Assembly: GCA_022447335.1 (NCBI GenBank)
Contig: JAKVCF010000086.1
Location: forward strand, 1 to 9,914
DNA from: Planctomycetota bacterium
GTDB taxonomy: Bacteria > Planctomycetota > UBA1135
Direction of reading: 5' to 3'
DNA: 9,914 nt
Shown in pieces: positions 1 to 6,066 of this stretch (the stretch's first letter is position 1; the number at the start of each line of letters is the position of its first letter). The position numbers were made by a program, and so were the translations under genes. Below the pieces are notes generated by a model. It saw only the letters and a list, made by a program, of their open reading frames with translations. It was not told the origin of the DNA and made no database searches.

Positions 1-1
1 C

Positions 2-952
2 CAGGGCCCGCGAGCTCACGGCCCAGGTGATGGTACGGTGGTAAAACCTCGCCTCGACCTCAAGCAAGGGGCCGCGATCGGTTGCGGCATTGCGCCAAGC
101 ATGGCCCTACTCGACCCCTACGCTGGTACGGCCTGCGCGATTGACGAAGCCATCCGCAACGTGGTCGCCGCAGGTGGAAACCCACACCGAACCGCACTAC
201 TCGACAATTTTTGCTGGGGCGACTGCCGTAAATCCGACCGCCTTGGCTCGCTCGTCCGCGCAGCGGAAGCCTGTCACGACGCCGCCCTGGCCTACGGCGC
301 CCCCTTTGTCAGTGGCAAGGATTCGCTGAACAATGAGTTTCGCGTCGGCGAGGTCGAAACTCCAATCCCACCCACCTTGCTCGCCACGGCAATAGCCCCC
401 GTCAACAACACGGCATACTGTCCTACCACCCCGCTGAAACGAGCTGGCAACCTGCTACTTGCAGTAGGAAGCACACGCAGCGACGGTGGCGGCTCGGTCG
501 CCGCAGAGCTGCTCGGCCTCGAAGCTTCACGCGTGCCAATGCCAGACTTCGCGATGGCGCCAAGCGTATTCGATGCACTACACCAAACGATTCAGGCAGG
601 CTGGATCGAGGCCTGTCACGACCTTGCCGAAGGCGGTCTTGCGGTTGCAGCGGCAGAAATGGTCCTGGGTGGCGAACTCGGCGCACGCATCGATGTCACG
701 CGTCTCCCGAGTGATAGTGAGCTAGGAAGCGCCGGGCGCCTGTTCAGCGAATCCCCCACCCGATTCCTGATCGAAGTCCACCCTGATCACCTCAAGGATG
801 TACTCGAGGTCTTCGGCACCCTGCCGATCGCCTCGATCGGCGAAGTAACTGCTGCAAGCAACGGAATCGCCTCGCTGGAACTACTTGAGGGCAATACCGT
901 TCTCGCTTCGGTCACACACCCCGACCTGCTGCGCTGGAACCGCGCCCTCTGA
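2..952 (+). CDS. purL: Phosphoribosylformylglycinamidine synthase subunit PurL, C-terminal part
   Basis: The frame is open to the left edge, so only the last 316 residues are seen; the GTG at 38 is internal, not a start. PurL is the ATP-dependent synthase part of FGAM synthase, which turns FGAR into FGAM with ammonia delivered by PurQ (step 4 of purine synthesis, cytoplasm). Visible family motifs: GDGTVVKPR at the edge, GNPHRTALLDNFCWGD, then VSGKDSLNNEF (visible residues about 103-113), a Gly/Ser nucleotide loop STRSDGGGS, CHDLAEGGLAVAAAEM (205-220) and FSESPTRFLIEV (248-259). These belong to the second AIRS-like ATP domain and its C-terminal half. The fragment ends before any glutaminase domain, and purQ follows as its own gene, so this is the split form rather than the fused E. 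coli form. The stop overlaps the purQ start by one base (TGATG), which suggests translational coupling. Identity is near certain; the N-terminal architecture cannot be seen. Confidence 0.96.
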   Translation, partial: QGPRAHGPGDGTVVKPRLDLKQGAAIGCGIAPSMALLDPYAGTACAIDEAIRNVVAAGGNPHRTALLDNFCWGDCRKSDRLGSLVRAAEACHDAALAYGAPFVSGKDSLNNEFRVGEVETPIPPTLLATAIAPVNNTAYCPTTPLKRAGNLLLAVGSTRSDGGGSVAAELLGLEASRVPMPDFAMAPSVFDALHQTIQAGWIEACHDLAEGGLAVAAAEMVLGGELGARIDVTRLPSDSELGSAGRLFSESPTRFLIEVHPDHLKDVLEVFGTLPIASIGEVTAASNGIASLELLEGNTVLASVTHPDLLRWNRAL

Positions 953-1734
953 TGAAGCCTCGCGTCCTCCAACTCTTCGCTGCTGGCGTCAACTGCGATC
1001 GGGAACTCGAACACGCATTCAAGCTCGCAGGCGCCGATGTTCGGCCCATGCACGTGCATGCGCTGACCGAAAATCCCGCGCTCGTGAAGGAATGTGATCT
1101 GTTCGCAATACCAGGCGGCTTCACCTATGGCGACGATCTCGGCGCAGGTCGCATCCTCGCTTTAGAAGTGGCCACACATCTCAAGGATGCTCTACTCGAG
1201 CTACATGAAGCCGGCGGCACTCTGTTCGGAGTTTGCAATGGCTTCCAGGTGCTAGTCAAAACCGGCTTGCTACCCGGAATCGACAACGCGCAAGTGTCGT
1301 TGACCTGGAACGACACCCACCGCTTTGAATGCCGCTGGAGTCGCCTACTAGCCGACCCGTCGCTCGATGCGATCCTCCCGACTGGGACCATCCTGCCAGC
1401 GGGCAGCGCCCACGCCGAAGGCAAACTGGTCTGCGATTCGCCGGAAACGCTCACTCGCCTCGAAGCAAAAGGCTGTATTGCGCTCCGTTACGCGGATGAG
1501 AACGGTCACGCCACTCGCGACTATCCGCATTGCCCGAACGGCAGCGACGGGGCCATCGCGGGCCTGATCTCGCCAAGCGGCCGTATTTTGGGCCTGATGC
1601 CGCACCCTGAGCGCTGTCTCAGCCCGGAAAACCTGCCAGATCGCGGAAAAGCAAATTGGGGTGACGGCTTGGCAGCACTGGACTTTTTCTGCGGAATGCT
1701 GGCTCCATACGGCGCTGTGAGCCCCACCATCTAA
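952..1734 (+). CDS. purQ: Phosphoribosylformylglycinamidine synthase glutaminase subunit PurQ
   Basis: Class I glutamine amidotransferase of 260 residues. It releases ammonia from glutamine and passes it to PurL. The nucleophile elbow is FGVCNGFQ with Cys95; the other triad members are His218 and Glu220 in LMPHPERCLSP. The oxyanion and substrate region IPGGFTYGDDLGAGRIL lies at 53-69. Residues 119-130 (WNDTHRFECRWS) and the stretch YPHCPNGSDGAIAG (191-204) resemble the glutaminase domain of large fused PurL enzymes. At 260 residues it is longer than Bacillus-type PurQ (about 227), so it is a long-form separate PurQ. The ATG overlaps the purL stop, there is no Shine-Dalgarno sequence, and translation probably depends on ribosomes finishing purL. 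No PurS gene is visible here; it could lie upstream or be unnecessary if PurL is of long type. Confidence 0.95.
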   Translation: MKPRVLQLFAAGVNCDRELEHAFKLAGADVRPMHVHALTENPALVKECDLFAIPGGFTYGDDLGAGRILALEVATHLKDALLELHEAGGTLFGVCNGFQVLVKTGLLPGIDNAQVSLTWNDTHRFECRWSRLLADPSLDAILPTGTILPAGSAHAEGKLVCDSPETLTRLEAKGCIALRYADENGHATRDYPHCPNGSDGAIAGLISPSGRILGLMPHPERCLSPENLPDRGKANWGDGLAALDFFCGMLAPYGAVSPTI

Positions 1735-1768
1735 TCGACCGTTCAGACGGGATCCCAGGATGGTCGAT
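1734..1768 (+). promoter_or_regulatory. Inverted repeat between purQ and the ChaN-like gene
   Basis: ATCGACC at 1734-1740 is matched by its exact reverse complement GGTCGAT at 1762-1768. The 21-nt interior holds the palindrome GGGATCCC (1749-1756). The structure begins at the last base of the purQ stop and ends 8 nt before the GTG of the next gene; it includes the only purine-rich, ribosome-site-like bases there (AGGATGG, 1757-1763). It could be an mRNA hairpin that tunes translation of the downstream gene, or an operator half-site pair. No T-run follows, so it is not a standard terminator. A 7-bp match with a 21-nt interior can also arise by chance. Confidence 0.3.
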
Positions 1769-1776
1769 AGGGCAAT

Positions 1777-3150
1777 GTGCGCCCCCAACAACCCACTCTG
1801 CCGATTGCCGAAGCCGTTCGCGCCTTCGAAGCGCGGCTGCAGCGACACTGGGCATCGCAGAGCGGGGCTCCTCCTGCGGGATTGCGTGGCTACCGCGCCG
1901 CTTGGGTGCAACAGTTCGCCGAAAGTGGCGAAGTTTGCTCGGCACCGGAGTTTCTCGCCGCCTGCCGTGACGCCGAGTTGTTGTTGGTCTCGGACTTTCA
2001 CCCCCTCGCTCGCTCGACGCGGATGCTGGCCCGACTCCTCCGGGAAGTCGCATGGAAAAAAGCCCCGCGCCTCGTGCTCGAACTCCTGCCAGCCGGAGTC
2101 CGTGTCGAGGCAAATGACCGAGTAGCTTGGGAGTCACTGCGATTGATCGATGGCCGACGGCTGCTGGACACCGCACCCGAGCTTCTCGATGCCGCCGCAG
2201 CCTGCGCCGCTGAGCTAGTCGGCGCCTGGAAGCCAGGCACACCAGCACAGCGGGATGAGATTGCTGCGCAAGCCTGGACCGATCGAAGACTCAGTAGCGA
2301 GCCTCGGCCCGAGGTGCTGTTCTTTGGCGATTGGCACTTGGCCGGCCCCCACCTACCACGAAGCCTGGCGCAACGCGGCGCGAAAGTGACCAGCGTGCAC
2401 CAGTCACCAGCCCCACTCTGGAGCCGAGTTCGCCCACATGAAGAAGAGCCCATCTTGCGCCTCGCTGACGACCATTACGCTTGGATGCACACACCGCCCC
2501 TAGCCTTCTGGGCCTCCGCTCGGCAGGGTGAAGGTCGCAGCTCACGCTGCGACGCGAATGCGCAACTCGTTGAGGAACTAGCTCAGGGGATTGCCGAAAT
2601 TCTCGATCTGCCCGCCCCCCCAGAGGCACCAGAAGTCCTCGACGCACGCGCCTGGCCCGGTTTTTGGCGCAGCATGCCCGAAAGCCACCGCGCTGCGCTC
2701 GACCCTAACCAGATTCCGCGTGTCGCCATGGTGCACCCGCACGAGTCGTTAATCTGGGCTCCAGCAGATCCTTCCTGGAACCAGTTGGTCGACGCTGCTG
2801 CTGGCATCGTTTCGCAGGGCAGCTGTCTTACAAATCCAGCAAACTTAGGACCTTGGATAGCGTTTCGACGGATCTGGGCACGAACCTGGAACCCCTTCTT
2901 GCCAACACGTGATCGCGGCCAGCTCGCGGCCGACTTGGGGCTCTGCACCGGCCTAGCTCGCTTACGTGCCGCTGAAGCATCGGCCAGCTACCTAGACACC
3001 CTCGCGAACGGCGAGGCAGTAGCCGCCACAATGCGCCGCCATCCACTCCTCGATCGAGCTGCGCTGCGCACCTTGCTGCGCGAAGGGCGCCACGCTTTCA
3101 TTTGGCACCTCGGGATGAGTACAATCCAGGCCTCACCCTTGAGTGCCTGA
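1777..3150 (+). CDS. Divergent ChaN-like protein (COG3016/DUF399 type), cytoplasmic
   Basis: 457 residues. The N-terminal half fits the ChaN/EreA-like fold: LLLVSDFHPLARSTRMLARLL (about 68-88), LVLELLPAGV (99-108), FFGDWHLAGPHLPRSLA (182-198), VTSVHQSPAPLWSRV (204-218) and a closing strand DDHYAWMHTPPLAFW (231-245). The paired HPLARS and GDWHLAGPHLPRSL blocks are the family's most recognisable parts. A proline-rich linker near 279-286 leads to a C-terminal half in which HPHESLIWAPADPSW (320-334) resembles the equivalent region of long ChaN-family proteins, but is worn. ChaN of Campylobacter is a haem-binding lipoprotein; this protein has no signal peptide or lipobox, so haem binding and location should not be assumed. 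GTG at 1777 is the only early start, because a TAG sits at 1768-1770. The stop overlaps the next gene (TGATG). Function is unknown; family placement is from motif recall. Confidence 0.72.
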   Translation: MRPQQPTLPIAEAVRAFEARLQRHWASQSGAPPAGLRGYRAAWVQQFAESGEVCSAPEFLAACRDAELLLVSDFHPLARSTRMLARLLREVAWKKAPRLVLELLPAGVRVEANDRVAWESLRLIDGRRLLDTAPELLDAAAACAAELVGAWKPGTPAQRDEIAAQAWTDRRLSSEPRPEVLFFGDWHLAGPHLPRSLAQRGAKVTSVHQSPAPLWSRVRPHEEEPILRLADDHYAWMHTPPLAFWASARQGEGRSSRCDANAQLVEELAQGIAEILDLPAPPEAPEVLDARAWPGFWRSMPESHRAALDPNQIPRVAMVHPHESLIWAPADPSWNQLVDAAAGIVSQGSCLTNPANLGPWIAFRRIWARTWNPFLPTRDRGQLAADLGLCTGLARLRAAEASASYLDTLANGEAVAATMRRHPLLDRAALRTLLREGRHAFIWHLGMSTIQASPLSA

Positions 3151-3536
3151 TGAAGAAACTCGCCCCGCTCGCCCTTCTGCTCCCATTCCTCGTTTCCTGT
3201 GCTGCAGTGCCCATTGCGGCAGCAGCTGCCGTCGGCGTCTGGTCGTACGACCAATACAACGACGAAGGTGGCTCTCTCCCAGTTGAGGCTCCTCAGCCTC
3301 GCGTGTGGGCTGCGATGAAACAGGTCTCAAATGAACTCGCCACCGGCGCCATCGAGATTAACGAAGGCTCTGAGCGCATCGTAGGGCAGATCAGCGATTG
3401 CACCGTGTACATGTCAGTACTGCCTTATCTCACCACCGAGAATGTGGTCGAAATCAAGGTGCGCGCCGTACAAGGACAACGCAAGCGTGGCGATGTCGCG
3501 AAGGCGATCGCCGAAGATATCGCGGCTCGCCTCTAG
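3150..3536 (+). CDS. Small outer-membrane-type lipoprotein, DUF3568-like
   Basis: 128 residues from the ATG at 3150. I chose this start because it begins a clean lipoprotein signal: MKK, a hydrophobic run LAPLALLLPF, then the lipobox LVSC with Cys17. The in-frame TTG at 3102 would add 16 polar residues in front of the signal and is unlikely. Ala at +2 after the Cys is compatible with outer-membrane sorting. After an Ala-rich stretch comes YDQYNDEGGSLPVEAPQPRV, then a predicted alpha/beta domain with WAAMKQVSNELATGAIEINEG and a late strand VVEIKVRAV. This layout (signal, Ala/Gly-rich spacer, tyrosine, strand entering a helix that starts at a conserved Trp) is that of DUF3568 lipoproteins, whose role is unknown. 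It shares a TGATG overlap with the ChaN-like gene, so the two are probably made together. The end is 24 nt from the end of the opposing fur gene. Confidence 0.8.
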   Translation: MKKLAPLALLLPFLVSCAAVPIAAAAAVGVWSYDQYNDEGGSLPVEAPQPRVWAAMKQVSNELATGAIEINEGSERIVGQISDCTVYMSVLPYLTTENVVEIKVRAVQGQRKRGDVAKAIAEDIAARL

Positions 3537-3560
3537 ACCGCGCCTTCCTACCCACGCGCT

Positions 3561-4040
3561 TCAAGAATTGTCGGCGGCACCGCTCCACGCTGGCGGCACC
3601 GCTCCACGCTGGCGGCAAGACGCGCAATAGCCTTCAAGAGTAAGGCTGTGGTGGACCATTAAGAAGCTAGTGCGCGCGCACTCTTCTTCCTGCAGTCGTT
3701 CGATTTCTGGGTTACGGAACTCAATGAGCTTGCCACATGCCAAGCAAATCATGTGGTCATGATGCTGGTGACCGAGAATATGCTCGTACAAAATCTGCCC
3801 CTGCCCTCGCTCTAGCGCCGCAAGGAAGCCACCTTCCACCAGGAGCCCAAGCGTGCGATAAACCGTGGCCCGAGACGTCTGGCCTCCCTGTTTCCGCACC
3901 CAGGAGTACATCTCTTCGGCCGTGAAGTGATCATGCGTACTCCACGCTAGTAATAAGACCTCACGCCTCTGCTGCGTTACGCGCAGATCTTTATGGCGCA
4001 AGAACTCCACGAAGCGCCGGAGAGCAGACTCAGGTTTCAC
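3561..4040 (-). CDS. fur: Fur-family metal-dependent transcriptional regulator
   Basis: 159 residues. The winged helix spans about 1-85, with the recognition helix at SRATVYRTLGLLVEGGFL (56-73). The dimerisation domain follows: YEHILGHQHHDHMICLACG (85-103) supplies metal ligands, and two CxxC pairs (Cys99/Cys102 and Cys139/Cys142) form the structural zinc site. Likely sensing ligands are His36/His38, Glu86, the His-rich cluster 91-96, and Glu107 in LIEF. Glu at that last place is as in Fur; PerR has Asp there. Iron sensing is therefore the best guess, but Zur cannot be excluded. The start is GTG, fused to the purD stop as GTGA, so fur is probably translated along with purD. The last nine residues come from a 19-bp tandem duplication (see the repeat entry), which makes the C-terminal tail differ from what a single copy would give. 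No Fur box search was possible. Confidence 0.93.
   Translation of the reverse strand: MKPESALRRFVEFLRHKDLRVTQQRREVLLLAWSTHDHFTAEEMYSWVRKQGGQTSRATVYRTLGLLVEGGFLAALERGQGQILYEHILGHQHHDHMICLACGKLIEFRNPEIERLQEEECARTSFLMVHHSLTLEGYCASCRQRGAVPPAWSGAADNS
3573..3617. repeat. 19-bp tandem repeat, 2.4 copies, inside the 3' end of fur
   Basis: GGCGGCACCGCTCCACGCT occurs at 3573-3591 and again, without a mismatch, at 3592-3610; the first seven bases recur at 3611-3617. The unit is not a multiple of three, so each gain or loss shifts the fur frame. With two copies fur ends in AWSGAADNS with TGA at 3561-3563. With one copy it would end in TILEARG with TAG at 3548-3550. The perfect match between copies points to a recent slippage duplication. 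Confidence 0.9.
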
Positions 4041-5329
4041 TGAAAGTTTCGTAGAGTTTGTAGCGCGGCTTCGCCGATATCACGCCGGTAGGTCTTCCCA
4101 TCGAAATCGATGGTTTCGACGGCAGCGTAAGCCCGATCACGCGCCTCGAGAAGCGTATCACCTAGGGCCGTCACCGCGAGCACCCGCCCACCGTTGGTAA
4201 CCAACTGGCCCCCCTCCATCGCAGTTCCAGCATGGAAAACCTGTAAATCGTCGCCTGTCCAAACCAAATCGAGCCCACGAATCGGAATACCCTTTTCGTA
4301 ATTCCCAGGGTAACCACCCGAAGCGAGAATCACGGTGATCGCAGGGCGAGCATCCCATTCCGGAGCCTCGCACTGATCGAGCTGCCCCTTCGCACAGGCC
4401 AGCAGCAAGGGAACTAAGTCCGACTTCAAGCGCAGCATCAGCACTTGACACTCGGGGTCGCCAAAGCGCACGTTGTACTCAAGAACCTTCGGGCCGGCCG
4501 GCGTCAACTTGAGACCTGCAAAGAGCACCCCCTGAAAGCGTCGCCCCTCGTGGTTCATCCCGTGGATGGTAGGCAATATGACCTGCCGCTCGACGGCATC
4601 AGTTGTGCGCGCCCCCATCATCGGGTTCGGGCTAACAGCACCCATGCCACCAGTATTGGGGCCGCTCCCACCTTCGCCAAGCTGCTTGTGATCCTGGCAG
4701 GTCTCAAGTGGCAGGAATGTGCGACTGTCGGTCAGCGCAAAAGCCGACGCCTCTGGGCCGTCGAGGAAATCTTCGATCACTATGGTTCGGCCAGCGCTCC
4801 CGTGCACGCCATCATCAAGCATAGCTTTTGCAGCATCCCGGGCCTCGCGCACATCCGCGCAGATGACAACACCCTTGCCAGCTGCTAAGCCACTCGCCTT
4901 CACGACTAGCGGATAACGCGCACCGCCCTGCAGATAACTGACTGCAGGATTCAGCTCCGAGAAGACACGGTAAGTCGCAGTGGGCACACGGTGGCGCACC
5001 ATAACTTCCTTGCAGAAAGCCTTAGAACCTTCAAGCTCGGCCGCATCGGCACGCGGGCCAAAGCATGCAATATCTAGCTCGGCACAGCGGTCTGCCAATC
5101 CTTGCACCAGCGGGTCCTCTGGGCCGACCACTACAAGATCAACCCCCTGCTCTTTGGCGAAGCCAACAATGCCCTCCAGGTCATTCACTGCGAAGCTGAG
5201 GTTTTCTCCGACCTGAGCCGTCCCTGGGTTGCCAGGAGTGATCCAAAGCTTTTCGACCAGAGGCGAATGGCTGATCTTCCAGGCGAGAGCGTGCTCGCGA
5301 CCACCAGAACCAACAAGAAGTACGCGCAT
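4037..5329 (-). CDS. purD: Phosphoribosylamine-glycine ligase (GAR synthetase)
   Basis: 430 residues, the usual size (E. coli PurD is 429). It joins 5-phosphoribosylamine and glycine with ATP to give GAR, step 2 of purine synthesis, in the cytoplasm. The N-terminal domain opens with VLLVGSGGREHALAW (3-17) and has VVVGPEDPLVQGLAD (66-80). The ATP-grasp domain includes GSKAFCKEVM (101-110), PLVVKASGLAAGKGVV (140-155), EDFLDGPEASAF (186-197), CQDHKQLGEGGSGPNTGGMG (211-230) and the metal-binding end KVLEYNVRFGDPECQ (281-295). The C-terminal domain follows, with no gaps or breaks. ATG at 5329 is the natural start; no Shine-Dalgarno sequence precedes it. It is first in a likely two-gene unit with fur and shares GTGA with it. 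Its purine partners purL and purQ lie on the other strand 2.3 kb away, facing it. Confidence 0.97.
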   Translation of the reverse strand: MRVLLVGSGGREHALAWKISHSPLVEKLWITPGNPGTAQVGENLSFAVNDLEGIVGFAKEQGVDLVVVGPEDPLVQGLADRCAELDIACFGPRADAAELEGSKAFCKEVMVRHRVPTATYRVFSELNPAVSYLQGGARYPLVVKASGLAAGKGVVICADVREARDAAKAMLDDGVHGSAGRTIVIEDFLDGPEASAFALTDSRTFLPLETCQDHKQLGEGGSGPNTGGMGAVSPNPMMGARTTDAVERQVILPTIHGMNHEGRRFQGVLFAGLKLTPAGPKVLEYNVRFGDPECQVLMLRLKSDLVPLLLACAKGQLDQCEAPEWDARPAITVILASGGYPGNYEKGIPIRGLDLVWTGDDLQVFHAGTAMEGGQLVTNGGRVLAVTALGDTLLEARDRAYAAVETIDFDGKTYRRDIGEAALQTLRNFQ

Positions 5330-5511
5330 GGGTCTTCGGCGATTCTAGGCTCGCGCCGGATCCGACGGAAGTCGCACTACAGAGAACCGATGGTCAAGTG
5401 GGCGTGCGACTCAAAACTCACCCGTGGGCTCTCGCAAATCATGCGCTAGCTACCGATGGCCCGGATGTGAGATACAGGATTCGACCTGAAAACATAGCCG
5501 TTCGACCATCA
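5330..5511 (-). other. 182-nt intergenic region upstream of purD
   Basis: This is the largest gap in the window and the only place where a promoter for purD-fur and a terminator for the pepN unit could sit. I found no good -35/-10 pair. The best -10-like site, TAGAAT at 5342-5347 on the minus strand, has no matching -35. No strong hairpin with a T-run follows the upstream gene; the only small stem is CAGG/CCTG around 5475-5488. No PurR-like or riboswitch-like fold was recognised by eye. Confidence 0.4.
5340..5347 (-). promoter_or_regulatory. TAGAATCG motif ahead of purD (possible -10 element)
   Basis: On the minus strand TAGAATCG lies 10 nt before the purD ATG. TAGAAT differs from the -10 consensus at one base. 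An almost identical element, TAGAATCG followed by a pyrimidine and CG, lies ahead of pepN. There is no recognisable -35 at 16-18 nt. If it were a real -10, the mRNA leader would be only a few bases long. Confidence 0.2.
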
Positions 5512-6066
5512 TCAACTGACCCAGCGACGGACAAGCAGAACGCCAAGCACTACCAAGCCCACAAGCCCAGCGATTAACGATCCCGCACGACTCGTGGCTC
5601 GGTCTGCGCTCGCGCCGTAGTCTTCGATCACCCCCATTGGCCCTTCCGCAGGCCCCGGCTTCTGCCGCACTGGCCGCTGAGGAGCATCAGGCGTAGCCTC
5701 ATCAAGGGCACGCATACGAACTATCGCTTCACGCACGACCTCCGCAGCCCCCGAAACAAAAACCGAATTTGACCGAGCATCAGCCTGTACACGAATCGCG
5801 CGAGCGTTCTGAAAGCTCCGCGAAACGGAACTAGAAGCACTCACAGCTTCGGCCCTTTCAAAAACAAATAGCACCGTGACGTCTACACCTGGCGGAGCCA
5901 CGTTCAGCTCCTCGAGCAAAATCATGCGCGATTCGCCACCGGGCAGCTTTTCCTGCACGCCCGCTTCGTCGGCAATCATCGGCAACTTGGCTTCTGCACC
6001 TTCGGCCTCCGGATGTTGCCCCCAAGTGAAAAGGCCGCACAACAGGGTCAGAAAGATCGTATTCAT
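5512..6066 (-). CDS. Exported membrane protein with one secretin N-type domain
   Basis: 184 residues. Residues 1 to about 16 are a hydrophobic export signal (MNTIFLTLLCGLFTWG). Residues 62-123 read as a compact secretin N (NolW/N1-like) fold: VDVTVLFVFERAEAVSASSS, then RAIRVQADARSNSVFVSGAAEVV and a helix ending in RMRALDEA. The block ADARSNSVFVSGAAEVVREA matches the family's usual pattern of an acidic or polar turn, Asn, short hydrophobic strand, small residues and then a helix, followed by LD. A proline/charged linker (125-160) leads to a single transmembrane segment (163-179, GSLIAGLVGLVVLGVLLV) and a short basic tail RRWVS. No secretin pore domain is present, so it cannot form a secretin channel alone. 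The start ATG overlaps the pepN stop as ATGA, so it is coupled to pepN. The Cys at residue 10 does not sit in a lipobox. Role unknown; the domain call is from pattern only. Confidence 0.68.
   Translation of the reverse strand: MNTIFLTLLCGLFTWGQHPEAEGAEAKLPMIADEAGVQEKLPGGESRMILLEELNVAPPGVDVTVLFVFERAEAVSASSSVSRSFQNARAIRVQADARSNSVFVSGAAEVVREAIVRMRALDEATPDAPQRPVRQKPGPAEGPMGVIEDYGASADRATSRAGSLIAGLVGLVVLGVLLVRRWVS

Noticed and set aside
1760..2125. An ATG-started plus-strand frame at 1760 competing with the GTG at 1777.
   Set aside because: It is in another frame, has no recognisable motif and stops inside the ChaN-like gene, whose frame holds the family motifs for the full length.
1348..2248. Two long open frames on the minus strand (217 and 209 codons) opposite purQ and the ChaN-like gene.
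   Set aside because: Both are Arg/Ser-rich with no family motif, overlap each other in different frames, and lie under well-supported plus-strand genes. They are shadows of GC-rich codons.
3102..3149. An earlier TTG start that would extend the lipoprotein by 16 residues.
   Set aside because: The added residues are polar and would bury the signal peptide. The ATG at 3150 gives a normal lipoprotein signal and a typical TGATG overlap.
5388..5420. TTGACC on the minus strand (around 5391-5396) as a -35 for purD.
   Set aside because: At 16-18 nt downstream there is only GC-rich sequence with no -10-like hexamer.
5466..5494. A TpsiC-arm-like stretch on the minus strand (CAGGTCGAATCCTG followed by TATCTCACA), suggesting a tRNA or tRNA fragment.
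   Set aside because: One T of the TTCGA loop is missing, the possible acceptor strand ATCTCAC has no partner GTGAGAT about 65-70 nt upstream, and no anticodon or D arm is seen.
6037..6039. Cys10 of the secretin-N protein as a lipoprotein lipid site.
   Set aside because: The residues before it (TLL) do not fit a lipobox, and the hydrophobic stretch before the Cys is too short.
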